The translations under genes and the position numbers were made by a program. The notes beneath the pieces were generated by a model that had not been told where the DNA came from, made no database searches, and saw nothing but the letters and a program-made list of their open reading frames with translations. A stretch of DNA of 64,000 nucleotides, from NCBI RefSeq assembly GCF_009828065.1, contig NZ_WTYK01000008.1:1-64000 (forward strand), given 5' to 3'. Of the stretch, positions 52,158-59,982 are shown in pieces. Source of the stretch: Croceibacterium soli (lineage in GTDB: Bacteria; Pseudomonadota; Alphaproteobacteria; Sphingomonadales; Sphingomonadaceae). Each line of letters begins with the position of its first letter. Positions within the stretch are counted from its first letter, which is position 1.

Positions 52158-53183
52158 CTACTCCTGATCCGCCAGCCCGTGCTTGCGGATGCAGTGCCGC
52201 AACTGGTCGTAGGTCAGGCCGAGCGCCTTGGCGGTCTGCCGCTGGTTCCATCGGTTGCGCCCGAGGTGGTGCTCGACGATGGCCCGCTCGTGCGCTTCCA
52301 CCGCCGCGCGCAAGTCGGCGATGCTGTCGTAATCCGGAGCGCGCTGCGGTGGCGGGGTATCCGGGCGATCGCCCTCGTCGCTTTTCGGGCGCCGCTCCCC
52401 GACCGGCTTCCAGGGACTGTCGAACGGATCGAACTGGACGTGTCCGATCGGCTCCTCCCAGCTATCCCAGCGATAGACCGCGCGCTCGATGACGTTGCGC
52501 AGCTCCCTGACATTGCCCGGCCAGTGATGCTCTTCGATCTGCCGCGCAACATGTTCCGCGAAACCCGGCCAGTGCTCCCAGCCGATCTCCGCCGCCATGC
52601 GACGCCCGAAGTAGTCCGCCAGCACCGGGATGTCGCCCTCGCGCACGCGCAGTGGCGGCAGGGTGATCACCTCGAAGCTCAGCCGGTCGAGCAGGTCGGG
52701 GCGAAAGCGGCCCTCCTCCGCCAGGCGCGGCAGATCCTCGTTGGTCGCGCCGACGATCCGCACGTCCACCTGGACCGGGCGCGAGGATCCAATGCGGGTG
52801 ACTTCGCCATATTCGACGGCGCGCAGCAGGCGCTCCTGCGCACCCATCGACAAAGTAGCCAGTTCGTCGAGGAACAGCGTACCCCGGTCGGCTTCCTCGA
52901 ACCTCCCGGCGCGCGCTTTGGTAGCTCCGGTGAACGCGCCGGCCTCGTGCCCGAACAGCTCGGCTTCGATCAGCGTTTCGGGAAGCGCCGCGCAGTTGAG
53001 GGTGACGAGCGGCTCGTCCCAGCGGGGAGACAGGCGGTGAAGGCGTTCGGCGATCAGTTCCTTGCCCGTCCCGCGCTCGCCGATCACCAGCACCGGCCGG
53101 CGCATCGGGGCGGCGCGGCTCGCCCGCTCTACCGCGTCGAGGAAGGCCCCGGACTGGCCAATGAACTGATTGCCCCGTTCCAC
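52158..53183 (-). CDS. pspF: PspF, sigma-54-dependent activator of the psp operon
   Basis: A 341-residue AAA+ enhancer-binding protein without an N-terminal receiver domain, as in PspF. Walker A GERGTGKE is at residues 35-42, the sigma-54 contact loop GAFTGA at 82-87, Walker B in GTLFLDE, and the C-terminal Fis-type helix-turn-helix at RNRWNQRQTAKALGLTYDQL. Start GTG at 53183. It is divergent from the psp operon. A palindrome at 53214-53228 between them is a candidate binding site. In enterics PspA inhibits PspF. Confidence 0.95.
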   Translation of the reverse strand: MERGNQFIGQSGAFLDAVERASRAAPMRRPVLVIGERGTGKELIAERLHRLSPRWDEPLVTLNCAALPETLIEAELFGHEAGAFTGATKARAGRFEEADRGTLFLDELATLSMGAQERLLRAVEYGEVTRIGSSRPVQVDVRIVGATNEDLPRLAEEGRFRPDLLDRLSFEVITLPPLRVREGDIPVLADYFGRRMAAEIGWEHWPGFAEHVARQIEEHHWPGNVRELRNVIERAVYRWDSWEEPIGHVQFDPFDSPWKPVGERRPKSDEGDRPDTPPPQRAPDYDSIADLRAAVEAHERAIVEHHLGRNRWNQRQTAKALGLTYDQLRHCIRKHGLADQE

Positions 53184-53213
53184 GCCCGATGTTTAGCGCA
53201 AATTCCCAACAAC

Positions 53214-53228
53214 TGGCAACATTTGCCA
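53214..53228. promoter_or_regulatory. candidate PspF enhancer palindrome
   Basis: TGGCAACATTTGCCA has perfect 6-bp arms and a 3-base centre. It is centred about 90 bases upstream of the predicted psp transcription start and 38 bases upstream of the pspF start codon, where an autoregulated enhancer would sit. Confidence 0.5.
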
Positions 53229-53284
53229 TGTGCCTGTCGGTCCGAGACCCGTATAACTGCTGGAAATCCGCCGGTTTTGCGAAC

Positions 53285-53300
53285 TGGCATGCCCCTTGCT
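53285..53300 (+). promoter_or_regulatory. sigma-54 promoter of the psp operon
   Basis: TGGCATGCCCCTTGCT matches the -24/-12 consensus TGGCAC-N5-TTGC with GG at 53286-53287 and GC at 53298-53299. Transcription should start near 53311, leaving a leader of about 28 bases before the first gene. Confidence 0.85.
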
Positions 53301-53338
53301 GATAGGTGAACATAAGGTTTGGATCAGGAGGAAACCCG

Positions 53339-53509
53339 ATGTTCGATCGCCACTTCTTCGCCAGCAAGCTCGGAGCATCCGCGCTGGTAAGCGTGGCCAT
53401 GATGCTCGCTTTCAACGCCTACGCGCTGAGCACTCAGCTCGGCGGGGCCGCCGGAGCGAGCACCGCTGGCGCTTCGTCCGTCGGCATTGCGCTGGTCGTG
53501 CTGGCATGA
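53339..53509 (+). CDS. small membrane protein, first gene of psp operon
   Basis: A 56-residue protein starting at ATG 53339 behind a strong AGGAGG. A basic N-terminus (FDRHFFASKLG) leads into one hydrophobic helix (residues 13-30) and a Gly/Ala/Ser-rich second hydrophobic tail (AAGASTAGASSVGIALVVLA). No family recognised. Its position between the sigma-54 promoter and pspA makes it part of the envelope-stress response. Its stop overlaps an ATG in frame with pspA. Confidence 0.75.
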   Translation: MFDRHFFASKLGASALVSVAMMLAFNAYALSTQLGGAAGASTAGASSVGIALVVLA

Positions 53510-53643
53510 GCGGCGAGGCGGACGATCCCCTCGGTTCCCGCCGGCGCGGGCGGTCGGCCGCAAGCCGGATCGATCTCGAGATCGAACGGCTGCGGACGAG
53601 CCCGACCCCTACTCGTAATTCCCTTTCTGCCGGAGGCGTCTGG

Positions 53644-54339
53644 ATGGGTATCTTCTCGCGTACCCGCGATATCATCGCGGCCAACTTCAACGAGCTTCTC
53701 GAGCAGGCGGACGATCCGTCCAAGATGATCCGCATGATCATCATGGAGATGGAGGAAACCCTGGTGGAAGTCCGCGCCAGCGCGGCGCGCACCATCGCCG
53801 ACCAGAAGGAGATGCATCGCCACACGGTGAAGCTGGACAAGCTCCAGGCGGACTGGGGCGAGAAGGCGCAGCTGGCGCTGTCCAAGGACCGCGAGGATCT
53901 CGCCCGCGCGGCGCTGATGGAGAAGAAGAAGGCCGCCGATATGGCCGATCAGCTCAAGCAGGAAATCGCCGTGCTCGACGATGCCCTGCGCGCCTACGAG
54001 CAGGACATCGCCAAGCTGCAGAACCGCCTGCGGGAAGCGCGCAGCCGGCAGAGCCAGATCGCCGCGCGGCTGGAAAGCGCCGAGAACCGGGTCAAGCTGC
54101 GCAGCCTGATGACCAGCGACCGGGTGGACGATGCGCTGGCCCGCTTCGACCAGCTCGAACGCCGGGTCGACTATGCGGAAGGCCGCGCCGACGCGCTGTC
54201 GATCGCCGAAGGGAACGAGAAGGCGAGCCTGGCCGACGAGATTGCCGCTCTCGAAGGAGCGGACAAGATCGACGCCGAACTCGAGGAAATGAAGCGCGCG
54301 CTCGGCAAGGGTGCGACGGCCGACAGGCAGGAGGACTGA
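53644..54339 (+). CDS. pspA: PspA, phage shock protein A
   Basis: A 231-residue coiled-coil protein of the PspA/IM30 family. GIFSRTRDIIAANFNELLEQ is the amphipathic membrane-binding helix, followed by DDPSKMIRMIIMEMEETLVEVR and long heptad helices to residue 215. PspA binds stressed inner membrane and inhibits PspF. ATG 53644 has GGAGG seven bases upstream. An in-frame ATG at 53506 overlapping the previous gene would give a 277-residue form with a basic N-terminal extension. Confidence 0.95.
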   Translation: MGIFSRTRDIIAANFNELLEQADDPSKMIRMIIMEMEETLVEVRASAARTIADQKEMHRHTVKLDKLQADWGEKAQLALSKDREDLARAALMEKKKAADMADQLKQEIAVLDDALRAYEQDIAKLQNRLREARSRQSQIAARLESAENRVKLRSLMTSDRVDDALARFDQLERRVDYAEGRADALSIAEGNEKASLADEIAALEGADKIDAELEEMKRALGKGATADRQED

Positions 54340-54342
54340 TCC

Positions 54343-54642
54343 GTGGACTTCGAAGCAATCATCATCGTGGCGGTGCTTTTCATCGGCCTCCCATGGGTCA
54401 TCATGCACTACATCACCAAGTGGAAGACGGCTGCGACCATCACCAGCGACGACGAGGTCTTGCTGGAAGAGCTCTACCAGCTCGCCAAGCGGCTCGACGA
54501 GCGGATGGACACGGTCGAGCGGCTCGTCGCCAGCGACAATCCCGAGTTCCGCCCGGCCCGGCTCCAGGCCGACCGCGAAATCGACAACCAGCCGCTGCGC
54601 GAGCTCGACCGCATGCTCGCCGAGAAGGGAGGCCGCAAGTGA
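54343..54642 (+). CDS. pspB: PspB, phage shock protein B
   Basis: A 99-residue protein with one N-terminal span (AIIIVAVLFIGLPWVIMHYI) and a C-terminal helix with LYQLAKRLDERMDTVERLVA, equivalent to the RxRIxxLExIL helix of enteric PspB. Start GTG at 54343 with GGAGGA upstream. It is longer than E. coli PspB (about 74) owing to a C-terminal polar tail. Its stop overlaps the pspC start. In enterics PspB and PspC form the membrane sensor that releases PspF from PspA. Confidence 0.9.
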   Translation: MDFEAIIIVAVLFIGLPWVIMHYITKWKTAATITSDDEVLLEELYQLAKRLDERMDTVERLVASDNPEFRPARLQADREIDNQPLRELDRMLAEKGGRK

Positions 54643-55013
54643 CCAGCGAACGCACCAGGCTCTACCGCGACAAGCAGAACGCCAAGCTGATGGGCGTCTG
54701 CGCCGGGATCGCCGACTACACGGGGATCGACGCGATCTGGATCCGGCTTGGCGCCGTGGTCCTGACGCTCAGCACGGGCTTCGGCATTCCGCTCTACTTC
54801 ATCGCCGGGATCCTGCTGAACAAGAAGCCGGAGCACCTCTACGTCGACGCGCAGGAGCAGAGGTATTGGCAGCGCGTCCGCCAGTCGCCACAGCGCACGG
54901 CCCGGGAGATCCGCGCCCGGTTTCGCGACATCGACCGCCGCCTGGCGGAAGTCGAAAGCCACTATGTCAGCAGCAACCCGCGCCTTTCGGCAGAGATCGA
55001 ACGGCTGCGCTGA
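54639..55013 (+). CDS. pspC: PspC-domain protein
   Basis: A 124-residue protein. The PspC domain (YRDKQNAKLMGVCAGIADYT, GIDAIWIRLGAVVLTLST, GFGIPLYFIAGILLNKKPE) occupies residues 8-65 with two hydrophobic segments. A C-terminal helical tail, EIRARFRDIDRRLAEVESHY, probably pairs with the PspB-like helices. Start GTG overlaps the pspB stop (GTGA). Confidence 0.93.
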   Translation: MTSERTRLYRDKQNAKLMGVCAGIADYTGIDAIWIRLGAVVLTLSTGFGIPLYFIAGILLNKKPEHLYVDAQEQRYWQRVRQSPQRTAREIRARFRDIDRRLAEVESHYVSSNPRLSAEIERLR

Positions 55014-55037
55014 GCGGCGCCGGACTGGAGGACTGAG

Positions 55038-55340
55038 ATGATGGACCTTGGGATTCTGATACCGCTTGCGCCGTTCCTGATGGTGATCGGTATCGTTTGG
55101 GTAAAAAGCCAGGCCAAGCTCGAGGAAAAACGCATCGCCGTGACAGCGGAGAACAGCGCGGAGAAGGCGGCGCAATATGCCAGCCGCATCACCGAACTGG
55201 AGGACCGCATCCAGGTCCTCGAACGCATCGTGACCGACCGCGGCTACGACGTCGCCCTGCAGATCGAGGCGCTGCGCGACCAGCGCCAGGTCGAAGCCCG
55301 GCTCGAGCCGGCCAAGGCGACCAGCGAGGAGTTGAACTGA
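55038..55340 (+). CDS. PspB-like small membrane coiled-coil protein 1
   Basis: A 100-residue protein. One span (ILIPLAPFLMVIGIVWV) is followed by a basic boundary and a long helix containing ELEDRIQVLERIVTDRGYDV then ALQIEALRDQ. The helix repeats the PspB C-terminal pattern. It lies 24 bases after pspC with GGAGG before the ATG, and its stop overlaps the next start. Proposed member of the membrane-stress complex, with no known individual function. Confidence 0.8.
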   Translation: MMDLGILIPLAPFLMVIGIVWVKSQAKLEEKRIAVTAENSAEKAAQYASRITELEDRIQVLERIVTDRGYDVALQIEALRDQRQVEARLEPAKATSEELN

Positions 55341-55678
55341 TGGAGCCGCAAGTTCTGCTCGAGTACCTGCCCTGGCTGATCGGCGGCGGTTTCGTTGTGG
55401 CGATGGCCGGCACCTGGGGCTGGGTCCACACGACCAAGCTCAAGATCAAGCACGGCTATCCGCTGGAAGGTATGTGGGGCCAGGCCTTGCGGCCGAGCAC
55501 CGATGCCGAGGCGAAGGAGCGGATCAAGCTGCTGACCCAGGAGAACGCGCAGCTACGGGCCGAGATCGGATCGCTGCAGGACCGCATGGCCAACGTCGAG
55601 CGGATCGTCACCGACAGCGGCTATCACATCGGACACGAGATCGAGCGCCTGCGCGACCAAGGGGAGAAAGTGCAATGA
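55340..55678 (+). CDS. PspB-like small membrane coiled-coil protein 2
   Basis: A 112-residue protein. One span (LPWLIGGGFVVAMAGTWGWV) is followed by a specific insert (KHGYPLEGMWGQALRPS) and a helix ending in SLQDRMANVERIVTDSGYHI and GHEIERLRDQ. The helix is nearly the same motif as in the preceding protein. Coupled at both ends by TGATG and ATGA overlaps. Confidence 0.8.
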   Translation: MEPQVLLEYLPWLIGGGFVVAMAGTWGWVHTTKLKIKHGYPLEGMWGQALRPSTDAEAKERIKLLTQENAQLRAEIGSLQDRMANVERIVTDSGYHIGHEIERLRDQGEKVQ

Positions 55679-55932
55679 GCTTCTGGACCGCCATCGTCGT
55701 TATCGTGGCGATCCTGGCCGTGGCGGAAGTGCTCAAGGCGAAGCACCGCGCCCGGCACGGGAGCGTGGCGGACGGTTCCGAGCACCAACCCCTGGCGCAG
55801 CGTGAAGACCCGGCCCTCAAGCGCGAGGTCGAGGAACTGCGCGAGCGGGTGAAAGTGCTCGAGCGCATCGCCACCGACGGGCGCGACACGCGCCTGCTGT
55901 CGGACGAGATCGAGAAGCTTCGGGACAAGTGA
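55675..55932 (+). CDS. PspB-like small membrane coiled-coil protein 3
   Basis: An 85-residue protein with an N-terminal span (FWTAIVVIVAILAVAEVL), a basic stretch (KAKHRARHG), then the conserved helix ELRERVKVLERIATDGRDTR and EIEKLRDK. Its ATG overlaps the previous stop by four bases (ATGA). Confidence 0.8.
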   Translation: MSFWTAIVVIVAILAVAEVLKAKHRARHGSVADGSEHQPLAQREDPALKREVEELRERVKVLERIATDGRDTRLLSDEIEKLRDK

Positions 55933-55951
55933 CTTCGAAGGGAGGAACCGG

Positions 55952-56194
55952 ATGATATTGACCCAGGACCTTCTGATCGCCGCCTGCGCCCTCCTCGGCC
56001 TGGCCGTGATCGCCGCGACCGTGCTGAAGGGCTGGCAGGGCTGGCTGGCGCTCAAGGATCGCGAGCTGCAGGTCGCCCGCCCCCCGCGCGAGATCGAAGG
56101 CGGCGCCGGCGAAGGCGCGGCGCGGATCGAGCTCGCGGACCTCAAGGAGCGTATCCGCAAGCTGGAGGCGATCGCCAGCGGAGTGGATCTTTAG
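55952..56194 (+). CDS. PspB-like small membrane coiled-coil protein 4
   Basis: An 80-residue protein with one span (LLIAACALLGLAVIAATVL), a polar linker, and a shortened helix DLKERIRKLEAIASGVDL that retains the RIxxLExI core. It is the last gene of the psp operon, 19 bases after the preceding stop. Two repeat elements follow. Confidence 0.75.
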   Translation: MILTQDLLIAACALLGLAVIAATVLKGWQGWLALKDRELQVARPPREIEGGAGEGAARIELADLKERIRKLEAIASGVDL

Positions 56195-56198
56195 CTTA

Positions 56199-56281
56199 CG
56201 TCGTCCCGGACTTGATCCGGAACCGCTGGCCGCTGGGTCCGACCTGCGAGGCCAGCGATCCCGGCGTTCGCCGGGATGACG
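56199..56281. repeat. intergenic palindromic repeat, copy 1
   Basis: An 83-base element begins CGTCGTCCCGGACTTGATCC and ends CGCCGGGATGACG. The ends are near-inverted (GTCCCGG and CCGGGAT). A second copy lies 109 bases further on. This type of CGTCATCCCGG element is common in intergenic DNA of sphingomonads. Confidence 0.85.
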
Positions 56282-56307
56282 GGACCGCCGGCCGCCACTT
56301 CGACTTG

Positions 56308-56390
56308 CGTCGTCCCGGACTTGATCCGGGACCGCTGGCCGCTGGGTCCGACCTGGGAGGCCAGCGATCCCGGCGTTCGCCGGGATGACG
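56308..56390. repeat. intergenic palindromic repeat, copy 2
   Basis: A second 83-base copy, nearly identical to 56199-56281. A short truncated third piece (CTTTCGCTGGGGTGACG) follows at about 56399-56416, just before sufE. Confidence 0.85.
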
Positions 56391-56438
56391 CGATCCTGGC
56401 TTTCGCTGGGGTGACGAAATCGGTAAGGGCCGCGTCCC

Positions 56439-56852
56439 ATGCGCAGCCTCGAAGACATTCGCGAAGAATACGAGTTCCTCGACGGGGACGAACGTTATCG
56501 GCTGCTGATCGAACTCGGGCGCGAGCTCGACGCGATGCCGGACGCGCTCAAGACCGATGCCACGCTGGTCCGCGGCTGTTCCGCCAGCGTGTGGGTCTAC
56601 CCCGTGCAGGACGGCGATAAGCTCCACTTCCTCGCCGACAGCAACGCCGCGATCACCAAGGGAATCGTCGCGCTGGTGCTGTCCGCCGTGCAGGACAAGC
56701 CCGCCACCGAAGTGGCCGAGACCGATATCATGGCCGCGCTCGCGCCGTTCGATCTTAGGAACCAGCTCAGCTCCAACCGCACCCAGGGCGTGCCCAACAT
56801 GATCGCCCTCGTACGCGAAACCGCGGCCCGCTTCGCCGCCGGGCAAAACTGA
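56439..56852 (+). CDS. sufE: SufE-family cysteine desulfurase sulfur acceptor
   Basis: A 137-residue protein of the SufE family. The persulfide-carrying Cys47 is in LVRGCSASVWV, and NQLSSNRTQGVPNMI is the conserved C-terminal motif. It stimulates SufS in iron-sulfur cluster assembly. No suf genes are adjacent in this window. The ATG at 56439 is the only start near the family N-terminus (LEDIREEYEFLDGDERY). Confidence 0.93.
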   Translation: MRSLEDIREEYEFLDGDERYRLLIELGRELDAMPDALKTDATLVRGCSASVWVYPVQDGDKLHFLADSNAAITKGIVALVLSAVQDKPATEVAETDIMAALAPFDLRNQLSSNRTQGVPNMIALVRETAARFAAGQN

Positions 56853-56994
56853 ACGAATATCGGTTGCAAATCGGCGGACTCGCGCCTATTTGGCCGTTCA
56901 TCCCGACATTGTCGTTACAAGGTCTGGTGCTGGCGCCCTCGGGGGCCGGCCCACAAGCGCTTTGACCGACATGATGTGCTAATCTGGAGTCCGA

Positions 56995-57555
56995 ATGGCC
57001 GACATCGAGCGCCTGACACAAGTGATCGAACCCGAAGCGAAAGCGCTCGGCTTCGAACTCGTGCGGGTAAAGCTGATGGGCACGGACGAAGAGCGGACGC
57101 TGCAGGTCATGGCCGAAGATCCGGCGACCGGGCAGATGATCGTCGAACAGTGCATGGCGCTGTCGCGCCGCATCTCCGACGCGATCGACGCGATCGAGGA
57201 AAGCGGCGAGGAACTGATCGAAGGCGCCTACCACCTCGAAGTCAGCTCCCCCGGGATCGACCGCCCGCTGACCCGCCCCAAGGATTTCGAGAACTGGGCC
57301 GGGCACGAGGTCAACATCTCGCTCACCGAGCCGGTGGGCGGCCACCGCAAGCTGCGCGGGGACCTGCTCGGCGTCGAAGACGGCGAAGTGCAGATCGAAG
57401 ATCGCAAGCACGGGCGTTTTGCGGTAGCATTCACCCAGATAAACTCGGCCAAGCTGGTTCTGACCGACAGGCTGATCGCCGCGACGAAGCCGCTCGATAC
57501 GAGCGGCGCCGAGCAAATCGAAGAATTCACAGACGAAGAGAAGGTTGACGACTGA
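56995..57555 (+). CDS. rimP: ribosome maturation factor RimP
   Basis: A 186-residue RimP for 30S assembly. The N-terminal alpha/beta domain carries LGFELVRVKLMGTDEERTLQ and the motif YHLEVSSPGIDRPLTRPKDF, and a C-terminal Sm-like domain begins near residue 100 (NISLTEPVGGHRKLRGDLLG). The C-terminal tail is acidic. First gene of the rimP-nusA-ylxR-infB cluster, with a TGATG overlap into nusA. Confidence 0.95.
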   Translation: MADIERLTQVIEPEAKALGFELVRVKLMGTDEERTLQVMAEDPATGQMIVEQCMALSRRISDAIDAIEESGEELIEGAYHLEVSSPGIDRPLTRPKDFENWAGHEVNISLTEPVGGHRKLRGDLLGVEDGEVQIEDRKHGRFAVAFTQINSAKLVLTDRLIAATKPLDTSGAEQIEEFTDEEKVDD

Positions 57556-59240
57556 TGGCCAGTCCGATTTCCGCCAACAAGGCTGAACTGCTCGCGATCG
57601 CAACTGCGGTCGCTTCCGAGAAGATGATCGACAAGTCGATCGTCATCGAGGCGATGGAAGAAGCCATCCAGAAGAGCGCGCGCAGCCGCTATGGCGCCGA
57701 GAACGACATCCGCGCGAAGCTCGATCCGGTGACCGGCGACTTGCGCCTGTGGCGGGTCGTGGAAGTGGTCGAGGAAGTCGAGGACTACTTCAAGCAGGTC
57801 GACCTGAAGCAGGCCGAGAAGCTCCAGCCCGGCGCCGCCGTGGGCGACTTCATCGTCGACCCGCTGCCGCCGGTCGATCTCGGCCGCATCGACGCGCAGA
57901 GCGCCAAGCAGGTGATCTTCCAGAAGGTCCGCGATGCCGAGCGCGAGCGCCAGTACGAAGAGTTCAAGGACCGCGCCGGCGAAGTGATCACCGGCGTGAT
58001 CAAGTCGGTCGAATTCGGCCACGTGATCGTCAACCTCGGCCGCGCCGAGGGCGTCATCCGCCGCGACCAGCAGATCCCCCGCGAAGCCGCCCGCGTCGGC
58101 GAGCGCGTCCGCGCGCTGATCATGAAGGTGGAGCGCAACAACCGCGGCCCGCAGATCTTCCTCAGCCGCGCGCACCCGGACTTCATGAAGAAGCTGTTCG
58201 CGCAGGAAGTGCCCGAGATCTACGACGGCATCATCGAGATCAAGGCCGCCGCCCGCGATCCGGGCAGCCGCGCCAAGATCGGCGTGATCAGCCACGACAG
58301 CTCGATCGACCCTGTCGGCGCCTGCGTCGGCATGAAGGGCAGCCGCGTCCAGGCGGTCGTGCAGGAACTGCAGGGCGAGAAGATCGACATCATCCCGTGG
58401 AGCGAGGACACCGCGACGTTCGTGGTCAACGCGCTTCAGCCGGCCACCGTCAGCCGCGTCGTGCTCGACGAGGAAGAAGGCCGCATCGAGGTGGTGGTGC
58501 CCGACGACCAGCTTTCGCTGGCGATCGGCCGCCGCGGCCAGAACGTGCGCCTGGCCAGCCAGCTCACCGACAGCCAGATCGACATCATGACCGAGGAAGA
58601 AGCCTCGGAGAAGCGCCAGCGCGAGTTCTCCGAGCGTTCTAAGATGTTCGAGGAAGAGCTCGACGTCGACGAGACGCTCTCGCAGCTCCTCGTGGCCGAA
58701 GGCTTCGCCGAACTCGAGGAAGTCGCCTATGTCGAGCTCGACGAGCTCGCCAGCATCGAAGGCTTCGACGACGAACTGGCCGAAGAACTGCAGAACCGCG
58801 CCAAGGATGCGCTCGAGCGGCAGGAAGAAGCGCACCGCGCGCAGCGCCGCGAACTTGGTGTCGAGGACGCGCTGGCCGAAATCCCGCACCTGAACGAGCA
58901 GATGCTCGTGGCGCTGGGCAAGGCCGGCATCAAGACGCTCGACGACCTGGCGGATCTCGCCACGGACGAACTGATCGCCAAGAAGCGCGAAGCGCCGCGC
59001 CGGCGCCAGCCCGCCGCCGACGGCCCGCCGCTGCGCCGCAATTCGCAGCGCACGGAAGACAAGGGCGGCGTGCTCGGTGAATTCGGCCTCTCGGAAGAGC
59101 AGGGCAACGAGATCATCATGGCCGCCCGCGCCCACTGGTTCGACGACGAAGACGGCGTGTCCGACGGCAAGGAAGAGGCTCCGGCCGCTTCCGAAGCGCC
59201 CGTAACAGAGGAGGCCGCCGATGCGGAATCCTCGCAATGA
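57555..59240 (+). CDS. nusA: transcription termination/antitermination protein NusA
   Basis: A 561-residue NusA. The N-terminal RNA-polymerase-binding domain (residues 1-130), S1 domain (about 135-200, [20 protein letters not shown]), two KH domains (about 230-350, [20 protein letters not shown] and [15 protein letters not shown]) and C-terminal helix-hairpin-helix repeats ([37 protein letters not shown]) are in the expected order, with a long acidic tail as in other alphaproteobacteria. Confidence 0.97.
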   Translation: MASPISANKAELLAIATAVASEKMIDKSIVIEAMEEAIQKSARSRYGAENDIRAKLDPVTGDLRLWRVVEVVEEVEDYFKQVDLKQAEKLQPGAAVGDFIVDPLPPVDLGRIDAQSAKQVIFQKVRDAERERQYEEFKDRAGEVITGVIKSVEFGHVIVNLGRAEGVIRRDQQIPREAARVGERVRALIMKVERNNRGPQIFLSRAHPDFMKKLFAQEVPEIYDGIIEIKAAARDPGSRAKIGVISHDSSIDPVGACVGMKGSRVQAVVQELQGEKIDIIPWSEDTATFVVNALQPATVSRVVLDEEEGRIEVVVPDDQLSLAIGRRGQNVRLASQLTDSQIDIMTEEEASEKRQREFSERSKMFEEELDVDETLSQLLVAEGFAELEEVAYVELDELASIEGFDDELAEELQNRAKDALERQEEAHRAQRRELGVEDALAEIPHLNEQMLVALGKAGIKTLDDLADLATDELIAKKREAPRRRQPAADGPPLRRNSQRTEDKGGVLGEFGLSEEQGNEIIMAARAHWFDDEDGVSDGKEEAPAASEAPVTEEAADAESSQ

Positions 59241-59973
59241 GCCGCTAGCCGACCCTGACATCGACGGCACCGCAGGGCGTGGCGACACGCCCGAGCGGCG
59301 CTGTGTCCTGACTGGGCGAACCGCTGCGCGCGATGAACTCGTGCGTCTGGCGATCTCGCCCGATGGCGACGTGCTGCCCGACGCCCTTGCCCGCGCCCCT
59401 GGGCGCGGCGCGTGGATCGGCGTCACCAAGCCGGAGCTGCAGGCTGCGCTGGACAACGGCAAGCTGAAGGGCGCCTTGCAGCGCGCCTTCAAGAGCGGCC
59501 GCCTGGCGATTCCCGAAGCCTTGCCGGACATGATCGAGAACGCCCTGCGCCGCGCCTTCCTGGACCGGCTGGGGCTCGAAATGCGCACCGGAAGCCTTAT
59601 CTTGGGATCGGACCGGATCGCCGGCGAGGCGCGCAGCGGCGCTATCGCCGCTCTCTATCATGCGGCCGACGCGAGCGACGACGGCAGCCGCAAGCTCGAC
59701 CAGGCGTGGCGCGTGGGCGAGGACGCCGAAGGCTCTGGCCTTTGCGGCATCCGACTGCCACTGGACCGCACGGCACTGTCTGTGGCATTGGGCCGCGACA
59801 ATGTCGTCCATCTGGCGCTGGCCGACGCCAAGTCGGCCGAGCGGGTTGCGGCCCCGCTCCAGCGCCTGTTGAACTTTCTGGGGGCTGCCGATGCGGCCGA
59901 TGGATGCGGCAAGCAAGCGGCTGGCGAAGCCGGCGCGCATGGCCGTGACGACGAACTGATTTTGAAGGACTGA
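59221..59973 (+). CDS. YlxR-domain RNA-binding protein (DUF448) with L7Ae-like domain
   Basis: A 250-residue protein. The N-terminal YlxR/DUF448 domain contains ERRCVLTGRTAARDELVRLA and GRGAWIGVTK. The C-terminal half has an L7Ae-like segment (LRTGSLILGSDRI-type turn, then GRDNVVHLALADAKSAERV). It overlaps the 3' end of nusA by 20 bases and is followed by infB 9 bases on, the conserved order. Presumed RNA-binding translation or transcription cofactor. Confidence 0.9.
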   Translation: MRNPRNEPLADPDIDGTAGRGDTPERRCVLTGRTAARDELVRLAISPDGDVLPDALARAPGRGAWIGVTKPELQAALDNGKLKGALQRAFKSGRLAIPEALPDMIENALRRAFLDRLGLEMRTGSLILGSDRIAGEARSGAIAALYHAADASDDGSRKLDQAWRVGEDAEGSGLCGIRLPLDRTALSVALGRDNVVHLALADAKSAERVAAPLQRLLNFLGAADAADGCGKQAAGEAGAHGRDDELILKD

Positions 59974-59982
59974 CAAACGCGT

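Noticed and set aside
53213-53228. TGGCAAATGTTGCC on the minus strand as a sigma-54 promoter for pspF
   Set aside because: The distance between the GG and GC elements is too short for sigma-54, and the symmetry fits a protein-binding palindrome better.
57228-59588. 786-codon open frame antisense to nusA
   Set aside because: nusA is unmistakable on the plus strand. The antisense product has only low-complexity Leu/Asp/His content.
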